Part shown: piece by piece, positions 8,208 through 16,233 of the stretch
Position numbering within the stretch: the first letter of the stretch is position 1
How the letters are laid out: every line of letters begins with the position of its first letter
Assembly: GCA_947385085.1 (NCBI GenBank)
Contig: CANDJN010000001.1
Location: 62,001-126,000, forward strand
DNA: 64,000 nt
Source of the DNA: an uncultured Erysipelotrichaceae bacterium
Lineage (GTDB): Bacteria; Bacillota_I; Bacilli_A; Erysipelotrichales; Erysipelotrichaceae
Direction: 5' to 3'
Notes under the pieces: model-generated
The model's input: only the letters and a program-made list of their open reading frames with translations
The model's database searches: none
What the model was told of the DNA's origin: nothing
Made by a program: the position numbers and the translations under genes

Positions 8208-9338
8208 ATGATCTATTTTGATTATGCTTCTACGACACCAATTCATGAAGAAGTGTTGAATGCTTATATCAAAATCCTGCAAAATCATTATGCGAATGCG
8301 GATTCCTTGCATGATGAAGGACGAGAAAGTCAACGATTGATGGAGAAAAGCCGTGCACAGACTGCACAGCTTTTGTCTGTTTCTACAGAGGAATTGCTGT
8401 TTACCTCCTGCGCCAGTGAAGCCAACAGCTTGGCAATCAAAGGATTTGCATTAGCACATCGTCATCGCGGCAATCACATTATTACTACATGTGTGGAACA
8501 TTCCAGTGTATTGAAAGCGATGGAACAGCTAGAACAACAGTTTCAATTTCGAGTGACATATTTACCCGTAAATTGTGATGGGACTGTGGATTTGGATGCG
8601 TTAAGGAACGCTTTGGATGCAGATACGATTTTAGTCAGCACGATGTATGTCAACAATGAAACCGGTGCGATCAATCCGATTGAAAAAATTGCTTGTTTGG
8701 TTCACGAACAGAGCCGTGCAGTTGTTCATGTGGATTGTGTACAGGCATTGGGTAAGCTGCCAATTCCACTTTCCCTTATTGATATGGCGACCTTTAGTGC
8801 GCATAAAATTTATGGCTTGAAGGGTAGTGCGCTATTATATAAAAAAAGAAACATTAATTTACTACCGTTAATTAACGGTGGACAACAGGAACAGGGGATG
8901 CGCGGAGGCACCTCCAATGCGCCGGTGAATATCGTCTTTGCCAAAACATTGCGACTTGCCCTTAGTAATCAGGAACCTCACAATAAATATGTGCAACAGC
9001 TTCATGATCGGCTTTGCGCAAAATTTCAGGAGCTGCCGGATGTGCAGATACAATCAAATGAGCGCTGCATCCCACATATTATCAGTGTTGCCTTTTTGAA
9101 GGTAGGCAGTGAAGTGATGCTGAATGCGTTAAATGAACGTGGCTTTGCGGTTTCGGCACAGAGTACATGCTCCTCAAAAAGCAAGGCGCATTCTTATGTG
9201 ATCGCGGCGATGGGACTAGGAGAAGCGGCAGCGACCCATACGATTCGTATTTCATTGTCGCATCAAACGAAACGTGAAGAAGTGGATGCCCTGGCAGCGG
9301 CAATAAAGGAGATTAATCATGACTATCGAACGAAATGA
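8208..9338 (+). CDS. nifZ: Cysteine desulfurase (NifS/IscS family, NifZ-like)
   Basis: A 376-residue PLP enzyme that takes sulfur from cysteine as an enzyme persulfide. Visible landmarks are the N-terminus IYFDYASTTPIHEEV, the PLP-lysine region FSAHKIYGLKGSALL (about residues 198-212), and the mobile-loop cysteine in SAQSTCSSKS (about residues 318-327). It overlaps thiI by 20 bases, which makes it the likely sulfur donor for 4-thiouridine in tRNA, as shown for NifZ in B. subtilis. No IscU or SufU gene lies nearby, supporting a dedicated role rather than general Fe-S assembly. Confidence 0.92.
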   Translation: MIYFDYASTTPIHEEVLNAYIKILQNHYANADSLHDEGRESQRLMEKSRAQTAQLLSVSTEELLFTSCASEANSLAIKGFALAHRHRGNHIITTCVEHSSVLKAMEQLEQQFQFRVTYLPVNCDGTVDLDALRNALDADTILVSTMYVNNETGAINPIEKIACLVHEQSRAVVHVDCVQALGKLPIPLSLIDMATFSAHKIYGLKGSALLYKKRNINLLPLINGGQQEQGMRGGTSNAPVNIVFAKTLRLALSNQEPHNKYVQQLHDRLCAKFQELPDVQIQSNERCIPHIISVAFLKVGSEVMLNALNERGFAVSAQSTCSSKSKAHSYVIAAMGLGEAAATHTIRISLSHQTKREEVDALAAAIKEINHDYRTK

Positions 9339-10536
9339 ACCTATTGTTTATAATCATATTTTAGTGCGCTTTGGTGAATTATCGACCAAGGGAAAGAATA
9401 AAAAGGATTTTATCAAACGATTGTATACCAATGTGAAAAACGCCTTAAAGGCATTTGATAAGCTGACTTACGAGCGCACTCATGATCGGATGTATATCCT
9501 TTTGAATGGCGAGGATGGCGAAGCGGTTGGAGCGGTATTACAAAATGTGTTTGGCATTAGCTCCTTTTCCTTGGCGATCCGTGTTCCCTCACAGATTGAT
9601 GAGATCGTGGCAATGGGGAAACGGGTAGCGATGGCAGATGAAGCAGCGACGTTTAAAATTGATACAAGGCGCAGTGATAAGCATTTTCCGATGATTTCTG
9701 ATGAAGTCAATCGCGCGGTTGCCGGTGCTATTTTAAAATCAACCTCAAAGAAGGTGGATGTTAAGCATCCGCAATTACGCTTACAAATTGAAATTCATGA
9801 GACGGATACGTATTTGATGAAGGGCCGTATTCAGGGGAGTGGCGGTTATCCGGTCGGAGTAGGGGGGAAAGCCATGGTGATGTTAAGCGGTGGGATAGAC
9901 TCACCGGTGGCAGCCTACTTAACGATGAAACGAGGTGTTGCGATCGAATGTATTCATTATGCCTCGCCGCCTTATACTTCTGCGCGGGCACAGGAGAAGG
10001 TATTAGAATTAGCACGAAAGGTATCTTGTTATCAGGGGCATATTCGTGTTCATATCGTACCGTTTACCGATTTACAGCTGGCGATTTATGATCATTGCGA
10101 TGAATCCTATGCGATAACGATTATGCGCCGTATGATGTATCGTATTGCTGAGCGTTTGGCGCAACGTCAAGGGGCTTTGGCCATTGTAAACGGGGAAAGC
10201 ATCGGTCAAGTGGCATCGCAAACACTTGAGAGCATGAGTGTAATCAATGAGGTGACGCAAATGCCAGTGATTCGTCCGGTTGCGACGATGGACAAGCTGG
10301 AGATCATCGCCTTAGCTAAGAAGCTTGGCACATATGAAACAAGCATCCTTCCTTTCGAGGACTGCTGCACGATTTTCACACCGAAAAATCCTGTGACTAA
10401 GCCAACATTGGCAAAAGCACAGAAAATGGAACAACGCTTTGATTATGAATCACTGTTGGAACAGTGTATGCAGGGAATCACAACTTTGGAAATCAATCCA
10501 ATCGAAAAAACAACGGCTGATGAAGATTATTTTTAA
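9319..10536 (+). CDS. thiI: tRNA 4-thiouridine sulfurtransferase ThiI
   Basis: A 405-residue enzyme that adenylates U8 of tRNA and inserts sulfur. Order of domains: N-terminal ferredoxin-like region, THUMP domain (about 60-165) and PP-loop ATPase with MVMLSGGIDSPVAAYL (about 190-205). A further conserved ASPPYTSARAQEKV and DCCTIFTPKNPVTKP follow. It has no C-terminal rhodanese domain, which is the short Firmicutes form. The ATG lies 20 bases inside the upstream desulfurase gene behind an AAAGGAG site, so the pair is co-translated. Confidence 0.95.
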   Translation: MTIERNEPIVYNHILVRFGELSTKGKNKKDFIKRLYTNVKNALKAFDKLTYERTHDRMYILLNGEDGEAVGAVLQNVFGISSFSLAIRVPSQIDEIVAMGKRVAMADEAATFKIDTRRSDKHFPMISDEVNRAVAGAILKSTSKKVDVKHPQLRLQIEIHETDTYLMKGRIQGSGGYPVGVGGKAMVMLSGGIDSPVAAYLTMKRGVAIECIHYASPPYTSARAQEKVLELARKVSCYQGHIRVHIVPFTDLQLAIYDHCDESYAITIMRRMMYRIAERLAQRQGALAIVNGESIGQVASQTLESMSVINEVTQMPVIRPVATMDKLEIIALAKKLGTYETSILPFEDCCTIFTPKNPVTKPTLAKAQKMEQRFDYESLLEQCMQGITTLEINPIEKTTADEDYF

Positions 10537-10589
10537 TCTATGATTGTTATAAGTGATTATGTATAAAATCGCTATGATTTCAATCATGT

Positions 10590-10628
10590 ATGAAAAGGAC
10601 ACTACTTTATATGGAGTGTCCTTTTCAT
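10590..10628. terminator. Bidirectional terminator between thiI and the histidine kinase gene
   Basis: ATGAAAAGGACACT (10590-10603) and AGTGTCCTTTTCAT (10615-10628) are exact complements, with A and T runs on both sides. It serves the two convergent genes. Confidence 0.85.
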
Positions 10629-10631
10629 AAT

Positions 10632-12065
10632 TTATTGGCATATAGAACCATTCTTACTATCGCTATGATAGACATCTTGTAACAAAGGCAAGGTTATTCT
10701 TACCGCAAACCCACCATGAGAGCTATGCTCAATCGTAACAGTACCATGATGCGACGCCGCCACTTGCTTTACAATAAGCAACCCTAAACCGTGACGTTGG
10801 TCTGTAGTATTGGTATCACAGACCATATAATGCGGTGAGTGATTGAGCTTTTCAATCTGTTCATGGGAAGCGCCTATGCCGTTATCTTCAACGCTGATGA
10901 TACAATTCTGTTCATCACATTGGACAGAAACATAAATGGAGCAACCATTTTCATTGTGATTGATACAATTTTGGATAAGGTTTGAAACTGCTCGTTTGAT
11001 CAAATCCTTATCAGCATAAATGAAACAAGCAGAAATGCTTTCGTCTGTCTCCCATTCGATCGGGTGCTTATTATCTAAATCGGTATTGATAAAATCCACG
11101 ACAACTTGTCTTACGATCGCAATAGCGTTTTCACGCTTTTCCATCAATGGCTGCATATTATATTCAAGCTTAGAAGCCAAATTGAGATCATTGATCAGAT
11201 TTCTCATTCGTTCGCTTTGTTTACGTATGGCAGTTGCTTTATTGCGTTCATTGTCAGACAGATCAATATCGTCTTCTAATTGCCCAGCATATCCCATTAC
11301 CGTAGATAAAGGTGTTCTTATGTCGTGAGATATTCCTGCAATCCAATTTGCTCTTGCGGTTTCTTTCTTTTTGAGCTGGGAGCTTTGTGATTGCAATATC
11401 TCTGAGGTTTGATTGATATTTGCGGAAATTTCAGACAATATTCCTTTTTCTTTCAGTGTGACAGCCTTGCCATTTCCTAATGATTGAATGCCATCAGCGA
11501 TTGGTTTTACTGATTTCAGCAATTTGGCATTAACGATCATATAGATGATAAACATCAAAAACACATTAACCGCAAGAGTGATTAAAAATGTCTTTGGCAA
11601 ATTAGCAATAAATTTGTAATCCCAGCTTGGCCACATGTGTTTCCAAAAGCTTTCTTTAGGATAACCAAGTACGATTAAGCCGTTTTTTCCTTCTCCTGTA
11701 AAGGTTGGATATCCATCAATGTATCCACGGGTAAGATTAGCTATATCAGAAATTGAATAATTGAGAGGAATGGTATTAGGAAGATTATCGGAGTGCCAAA
11801 CACATTCACCAGTTTCATTGTCTATATAAACAGCCCATATATGATTGGATCGTAATTGTTCTACGATATCATTGGGCATTGTATATCCCTGATCAGTTTG
11901 CACGATGCTTTCTGCGAATTCCGATGCCGTTATCCACGGACTTCCATTCGGCTTTTGATTAGATACTATGACGGCTAATATAACAAGATTTGCGATAAGT
12001 AGTAGGAATGAACTAAGTAATAAGATGCCGACAAAGCGTTGGATCAGCTTGGGTACACTTTTCAT
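10632..12065 (-). CDS. Sensor histidine kinase of an antimicrobial-peptide type two-component system
   Basis: About 477 residues. An N-terminal membrane segment near residues 9-32 and a second near 155-180 flank an extracellular domain of roughly 125 residues. They are followed by a linker, a DHp domain with the phosphoacceptor histidine in GISHDIRTPLSTVMGY and a HATPase domain with DNGIG and HGLGLLIVKQ. Start chosen at 12065 behind GGAGAG; a TTG 18 bases upstream would overlap the regulator gene. It follows the regulator gene with no gap. The divergent LanFEG-type transporter suggests it senses lantibiotic or similar cationic peptides, like CprK or SpaK. The ligand is unknown. Confidence 0.85.
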   Translation of the reverse strand: MKSVPKLIQRFVGILLLSSFLLLIANLVILAVIVSNQKPNGSPWITASEFAESIVQTDQGYTMPNDIVEQLRSNHIWAVYIDNETGECVWHSDNLPNTIPLNYSISDIANLTRGYIDGYPTFTGEGKNGLIVLGYPKESFWKHMWPSWDYKFIANLPKTFLITLAVNVFLMFIIYMIVNAKLLKSVKPIADGIQSLGNGKAVTLKEKGILSEISANINQTSEILQSQSSQLKKKETARANWIAGISHDIRTPLSTVMGYAGQLEDDIDLSDNERNKATAIRKQSERMRNLINDLNLASKLEYNMQPLMEKRENAIAIVRQVVVDFINTDLDNKHPIEWETDESISACFIYADKDLIKRAVSNLIQNCINHNENGCSIYVSVQCDEQNCIISVEDNGIGASHEQIEKLNHSPHYMVCDTNTTDQRHGLGLLIVKQVAASHHGTVTIEHSSHGGFAVRITLPLLQDVYHSDSKNGSICQ

Positions 12066-12066
12066 A

Positions 12067-12771
12067 TTACTTGCTCTCCACAATAAGCTTATAGCCCAAC
12101 CCTTTAATCGTAATTAAGGAAACCGGTTGCGAAGGATTTTGTTCAATTTTTTCTCGCACACGGCGAATGTGAGCCATCAAAGAGTTTTCATAGCCAAACG
12201 GATTGTCTCCCCAGGCGGCTTCACATAGGGCATCGATACTGACAATTCGATCCGCATTTCGATATAAGGCAGAGAGTATATTATACTCTTTTGCAGTAAG
12301 AGGAATATGTTCACCATTTTTTATTACTTCTGCTCGATCAAAATCGATCACACTGTTTGATAATTTTACGAGTGGATTTTCACTCTTATAGCTTCTGCGA
12401 AGTATAGCATTCACGCGAAATATGAGCTCTTTTGGTAAAAATGGCTTTACCACATAATCATCAGCCCCAAGTCCAAAGCCACGGAATTTATCTTCATCCT
12501 CTCCGCGAGCAGTCAAAAAAAGTATAGGATAGTCTGAAATACTTTTTAATTGCACCATAAGGTCGAATCCATTACCATCGGGCAGCATCACATCTAATAT
12601 AGCAAGTTCTGGTTGGAAAGTATTTGAAATAGCAATAGCCTCAGCTACGGATTTGACAGTCTTTATATTTTGAAATCCATCTTCATTTAAAATAGAAACA
12701 ACCATGTCCAAAAGCTCTTGCTCATCATCGACAAGTAGGATACGTTTCTGTTTTATGAAATCGAAATTCAT
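12067..12771 (-). CDS. OmpR/PhoB family response regulator
   Basis: 234 residues from the ATG at 12771, which has AAAGGAG ten bases upstream; a longer frame exists but has no such site. The receiver domain shows the acidic pair in ILLVDDEQ, the phosphoacceptor aspartate in LAILDVMLPDGNGF, LTARG and the conserved lysine in DDYVVKPF. The winged-helix domain follows, ending with SLMAHIRRVREKIE and TIKGLGYKL. It is the partner of the adjacent kinase and the probable activator of the divergent ABC operon, whose promoter region holds 11-bp-spaced direct repeats. Confidence 0.93.
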   Translation of the reverse strand: MNFDFIKQKRILLVDDEQELLDMVVSILNEDGFQNIKTVKSVAEAIAISNTFQPELAILDVMLPDGNGFDLMVQLKSISDYPILFLTARGEDEDKFRGFGLGADDYVVKPFLPKELIFRVNAILRRSYKSENPLVKLSNSVIDFDRAEVIKNGEHIPLTAKEYNILSALYRNADRIVSIDALCEAAWGDNPFGYENSLMAHIRRVREKIEQNPSQPVSLITIKGLGYKLIVESK

Positions 12772-12796
12772 AGCTTTCAGTCTCCTTTGTGTTTTT

Positions 12797-12805
12797 ATTA
12801 TAGCA
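12797..12805 (-). promoter_or_regulatory. Extended -10 promoter of the regulator/kinase operon
   Basis: Minus strand TGCTATAAT, about 26 bases upstream of the regulator ATG. The -35 region is CATCAA and weak, so activation or reliance on the extended -10 is likely. Confidence 0.6.
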
Positions 12806-12835
12806 TAAAAACATACTTTTTGATGTGACGCAGTG

Positions 12836-12855
12836 AAATGTAAGGTAAATGTAAG
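12836..12855 (+). promoter_or_regulatory. Candidate response-regulator box: two AAATGTAAG direct repeats, 11-bp period
   Basis: AAATGTAAG occurs at 12836-12844 and 12847-12855. An 11-bp period, one helical turn, is typical of binding sites for OmpR-type regulators of lantibiotic immunity such as SpaR. It sits between the regulator promoter and the ABC operon. Confidence 0.5.
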
Positions 12856-12924
12856 ATAGCGAGAATGTAGCTGCAAGGTTAATATCGTAAACTAAGGTTG
12901 CGATGATAAGAAAGGAGCAAAACA

Positions 12925-13680
12925 ATGAATATCATTGAAACGAAAAACTTAACGAAGTCTTATGCTGATTTTACTGCTGTTTCTAATGTGAATTTGCATA
13001 TCCCGAAAGGTAAGGTATATGGCTTTCTCGGGCCAAATGGCGCAGGCAAGTCCACTACCATGAAAATGTTCATAGGACTGACAAAGCCTACCAGCGGTTC
13101 CTTTACAATTGATGGAAAGAAATATCCGCAAAACAGAGTCGAAATTTTGAAAGAGGTGGGCTCATTTATTGAAGCTCCTGCCTTTTACGGAAATTTAAGT
13201 GGAGAAGAAAATCTTGAAATTATTCGCAGAATATTAGGATTAAGCAAAAACTCTGTATCAGAGGCTCTTGAAATCGTGGGACTTACGCAATTTAAGAAAC
13301 GTCTTGCGAGAAAATATTCGCTTGGAATGAAGCAGCGGTTGGGACTTGCAAGTGCTTTGATAGGGAAGCCACCCATTTTGATATTAGATGAACCAACAAA
13401 CGGACTTGACCCTGTCGGTATTCACGAAATCAGAACGCTGATCCGTTCTTTGCCGGAAAAGTATCATTGCAGCGTTTTGGTTTCTTCGCACCTGTTGTCT
13501 GAAATTGAACTGATGGCGGATACCATAGGCATCTTAAATCATGGACATTTGCTATATGAGGGAACACTTGATCAATTAAAGCTGGACGCTGCTGCCAAAG
13601 GTTATCCAACCGATAATCTGGAGGATACTTTCCTGGCACTGATTGACGCTGATAATCGGCAGAGAGGGACAATAAGATGA
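12925..13680 (+). CDS. ABC transporter ATP-binding protein, lantibiotic-immunity type (LanF/BcrA-like)
   Basis: 251 residues. Walker A is GPNGAGKST (about residues 36-44), the signature is the degenerate YSLGMKQR typical of LanF/BcrA proteins, and Walker B is ILILDEPTNGLD. It energises export or expulsion of membrane-inserted antimicrobial peptides together with the two following permeases. The ATG is behind AAAGGAG and its stop overlaps the next start (ATGA). The closest well-studied systems are SpaFEG, NukFEG and CprABC; bacitracin-type BcrAB is the alternative. Confidence 0.9.
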   Translation: MNIIETKNLTKSYADFTAVSNVNLHIPKGKVYGFLGPNGAGKSTTMKMFIGLTKPTSGSFTIDGKKYPQNRVEILKEVGSFIEAPAFYGNLSGEENLEIIRRILGLSKNSVSEALEIVGLTQFKKRLARKYSLGMKQRLGLASALIGKPPILILDEPTNGLDPVGIHEIRTLIRSLPEKYHCSVLVSSHLLSEIELMADTIGILNHGHLLYEGTLDQLKLDAAAKGYPTDNLEDTFLALIDADNRQRGTIR

Positions 13681-14399
13681 GCATTGCTTTGGAATGTAAA
13701 AAGGCAAAAAGAACGGGGTTTCTGCCGGCATTTGTCGGCGGCGGTATTCTGGCTGCAGCTGTGCCGATTATCAATATGTCCGTTCGATCTGATATGTATG
13801 TTGGATTACAAGAATCTCCCATACAAATTCTGATGAATGCAAACTGGCAGATGATTGCGATGCTTAATATTCTGCTTATCGTGATAGGAGGCTGTCTTTT
13901 ATATAGTACAGAATTTGCGGATAATGCCATGCAAAAAATGAAATCTCTTCCTATTCGGGAAAGCAATATTTTTATGGGAAAATTTGCTTTGATGGTTATG
14001 ATGTGTGTGATCGTACTTATCTTTGAAGCAGCTGCAATCGCATTTTGTTCTTTCCATTGGTTTGAAATCGGGAGTGAATTTTGGATGGAGCTTTGTAAAA
14101 GCATTGGGTATACGATGTTATTGATGCTGCCATGTATTGTCACATCGCTGTTTATTTCTTCGGCTTGTAAGAATATGTGGATTTCCCTTGGCATTGGGGT
14201 TGTCTGTGTTTTTACGGCGACCATATTGCCAACCGATCACTTTATTCTATCACTCTTTCCCTTTGCTTTACCGTTTCAAATTTATATAGATACCGACACG
14301 GTACAAACCATGCACTATATATTTGCCGCAATGATCGAACTTGTGGCTTTCGGATTGGCAGAGTTGATATTTATAAAGGTAAGGAGGATGTTTGAATGA
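13677..14399 (+). CDS. Lantibiotic-immunity ABC permease, LanE/MutE type
   Basis: 240 residues with about six hydrophobic segments. It opens with a short cytoplasmic stretch MSIALECKKAKRTG followed by FLPAFVGGGILAAAVPI, the usual start of MutE/EpiE permeases. It overlaps both neighbours by four bases (ATGA), so the whole operon is coupled. It forms the membrane channel with the next gene. Family assignment is from overall pattern and context; the two permeases could be named in either order. Confidence 0.85.
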   Translation: MSIALECKKAKRTGFLPAFVGGGILAAAVPIINMSVRSDMYVGLQESPIQILMNANWQMIAMLNILLIVIGGCLLYSTEFADNAMQKMKSLPIRESNIFMGKFALMVMMCVIVLIFEAAAIAFCSFHWFEIGSEFWMELCKSIGYTMLLMLPCIVTSLFISSACKNMWISLGIGVVCVFTATILPTDHFILSLFPFALPFQIYIDTDTVQTMHYIFAAMIELVAFGLAELIFIKVRRMFE

Positions 14400-15166
14400 G
14401 CTTTTTATCACTAATCGGCGTTGAATTCAAAAAAATAAAGCGATCTAAAATATTCCTGATCCTGTTTATTGCAACTGTTATCCTTTGGATACCGTCAATG
14501 ATCAACGCCAAGTTAAATTTTGGAATGCAGGCCGAGGGAATTTCACCAGAAAACAATTACTTTATCCAAGGCTTTCTTGCCATGTCTTGGTTTATGTTTC
14601 CTGCAAGTATGGTTGTTGGAACCGTTCTGCTTTCACAAAATGAAAGGTCGAATAAAGGAATTTTAAAAATGCTTGCTATGCCGATCAGTACGGTAAAATT
14701 ATGCTTAGCTAAATTTGTTGTACTGCTTGTATTAGCAGCAGTACAAATTGTAATGATGACAGGGATGTATTATCTCAGCGCGGCGATTGTTACTCAAACG
14801 CAGAATTACCCTTTTATGCTATCGCCGCTGTTTGTTGCCAAGGAAATCGGACTGTTTTTTATGGCTTCCATACCGATGATTGCATTATTCTGGATGCTGT
14901 CAGTATGTATCTCGACAGCAATATTCTCTGTTGGCATAGGCTTAGCATCCATTGTGCCATCCGTACTGGTTATAAATACCAAGCTATGGTTCATCTATCC
15001 TATGTCGTATCCATTCTTCGTGATTACTGCTGAATATGGAAAACTGGCAACCAATCTTGACACGGCTCAAGTGGAGCTGATACCTTGGATTCCTGTAGCA
15101 ATTACGATTACTATTATTTGTTTAGGCATTTCCTGTATCCGTTTTGGGCAGGCTGAAAGGAGATAG
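14396..15166 (+). CDS. Lantibiotic-immunity ABC permease, LanG/MutG type
   Basis: 256 residues, starting MSFLSLIGVEFKKIKRSKIF, which is the characteristic cytoplasmic entry of this permease family, followed by about six membrane spans. Second permease of the LanFEG-type complex. Its 3' end is followed four bases later by a small membrane protein gene in the same operon. Confidence 0.85.
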   Translation: MSFLSLIGVEFKKIKRSKIFLILFIATVILWIPSMINAKLNFGMQAEGISPENNYFIQGFLAMSWFMFPASMVVGTVLLSQNERSNKGILKMLAMPISTVKLCLAKFVVLLVLAAVQIVMMTGMYYLSAAIVTQTQNYPFMLSPLFVAKEIGLFFMASIPMIALFWMLSVCISTAIFSVGIGLASIVPSVLVINTKLWFIYPMSYPFFVITAEYGKLATNLDTAQVELIPWIPVAITITIICLGISCIRFGQAERR

Positions 15167-15170
15167 TATA

Positions 15171-15452
15171 ATGAAAAACAAAATTTTGACTGTTATCAGC
15201 ACCATCATGCTTTTTGTTCCTTGGACAATATTGCTGCTTAGAATGTACGATTGGGCGTTAAAGTCGCCTACGGCAGAAATTATGATCGCTTGTTATTCCA
15301 TATTTATGATCTTTAGCGGAATTTTTACAATCAATTCTTATGTCAAGGAAAAGGCGCAAAGTAATCTAATGAAAATCTGTTTGATTGTAAATGGTCTTTA
15401 TGCGGTCGCCGGTGCAGTATTTCTAGTTATGATGTTATATAATTTTATGTAA
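15171..15452 (+). CDS. Small three-span membrane protein, fourth gene of the immunity operon
   Basis: 93 residues with three predicted membrane segments (about 5-25, 35-55 and 66-92) and a short basic loop. The ATG at 15171 has GAAAGGAG upstream inside the end of the previous gene. I do not recognise a named family. Similar tiny membrane proteins are seen at the end of LanFEG-type operons, so an accessory or subunit role in the transporter is plausible but inferred only from position. Confidence 0.7.
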   Translation: MKNKILTVISTIMLFVPWTILLLRMYDWALKSPTAEIMIACYSIFMIFSGIFTINSYVKEKAQSNLMKICLIVNGLYAVAGAVFLVMMLYNFM

Positions 15453-15723
15453 GGCACATTGGCTAAAGAAGTAAAAGAAATCATATCAGAAATTTTTGCT
15501 TAAAGCCATTGTTGTTTTGCGGATGGTAGCTTTCATCACGATAAAGGTAGCTTGCAAGACAACATGTTTGATGCCGGCATATGTGGATGTTATCTTTTAT
15601 AGATATGTTCTTGCAAATTAAGTTGGATTGCTCATTTGAAGGGAGCGATTGACACTGTTTTATTTTTTCTCAATCAGGTATAATGTGATCAAAACTTGTC
15701 ATACTAATGATGAGGTGATAAAA
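15453..15723 (+). other. Intergenic region after the immunity operon
   Basis: No gene is seen. TGTTGTTTTGC (15510-15520) can pair with GCAAGACAACA (15554-15564), one wobble included, but no T run follows. A TATAAT (15679-15684) about 40 bases upstream of the next gene is its likely -10; the nearby TTGACA at 15649-15654 is 24 bases away, too far for a normal promoter. Confidence 0.4.
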
Positions 15724-16053
15724 ATGGAAAGAAAAAAACAGTATAGCGAAAAGCAGGTTGAGCAAGATTTGTATCAGTATGAAATGGGTATTGAATTAGG
15801 TGCCGATGTAGAAAACGAAAAACAGCAGCATCGCAAAGAATACCAGCAGGAAAACCAGTCTTCTGATTATAAAAATGATTCTTCAAAGCAGAATCGCAAT
15901 CAGCGTAACCAGCAGCAAAGCAACAATCAATTTTCTTCGCTGAATCAAAGCAATAATCAGAACAAAAATCAGAATAATCAGCGACAGAATTCTCAATCTC
16001 AGCAAAATCGCAATCAGCGTGATCAGATGAACAATCGCAATAGCTTCCGCTAA
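15724..16053 (+). CDS. Asn/Gln-rich low-complexity protein, function unknown
   Basis: 109 residues. The first 45 residues are charged (start MERKKQYSEKQVEQDLYQYE), and the remaining two thirds are dominated by Asn, Gln, Ser and Arg with repeated NQ and QNRNQR units. There is no signal peptide, no cysteine and no hydrophobic core, so it is probably soluble and disordered. The ATG follows GATGAGGTGATA, and a terminator follows the stop. The composition recalls gamma-type small acid-soluble spore proteins or prion-like domains. The fragment YEMGIELGAD loosely resembles alpha/beta SASPs, but neither assignment is secure. Confidence 0.6.
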   Translation: MERKKQYSEKQVEQDLYQYEMGIELGADVENEKQQHRKEYQQENQSSDYKNDSSKQNRNQRNQQQSNNQFSSLNQSNNQNKNQNNQRQNSQSQQNRNQRDQMNNRNSFR

Positions 16054-16086
16054 GTATTGTTACGTATGATTCGTGAAAGATAAGCG

Positions 16087-16121
16087 AAAAGAGGTGTCAT
16101 CCAAGTGGATCGCCTCTTTTT
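16087..16121 (+). terminator. Intrinsic terminator after the Asn/Gln-rich gene
   Basis: AAAAGAGG (16087-16094) pairs with CCTCTTTT (16113-16120) with an inner TCATCC/GGAT helix; T run follows. Confidence 0.8.
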
Positions 16122-16184
16122 CTATGATGATAATATTAAGAAGGAATAGTTATCATCTATCACAAAGCTTTTTAAGCATAGGTG

Positions 16185-16193
16185 TGTTATAAT
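16185..16193 (+). promoter_or_regulatory. Extended -10 promoter of the LysR gene
   Basis: TGTTATAAT about 40 bases upstream of the ATG; no consensus -35. Confidence 0.55.
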
Positions 16194-16233
16194 GGGTTAG
16201 AAGAAGCATACTTTTGCAGGAAAGGAAACGCTT

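Noticed and set aside
13430..14224. 264-residue minus-strand frame across the ABC immunity genes
   Set aside because: It is antisense to two overlapping, family-matched genes and has no ribosome site or recognisable domain.
15649..15684. TTGACA/TATAAT promoter before the Asn/Gln-rich gene
   Set aside because: The boxes are 24 bases apart, outside the workable spacing; only the -10 was kept.
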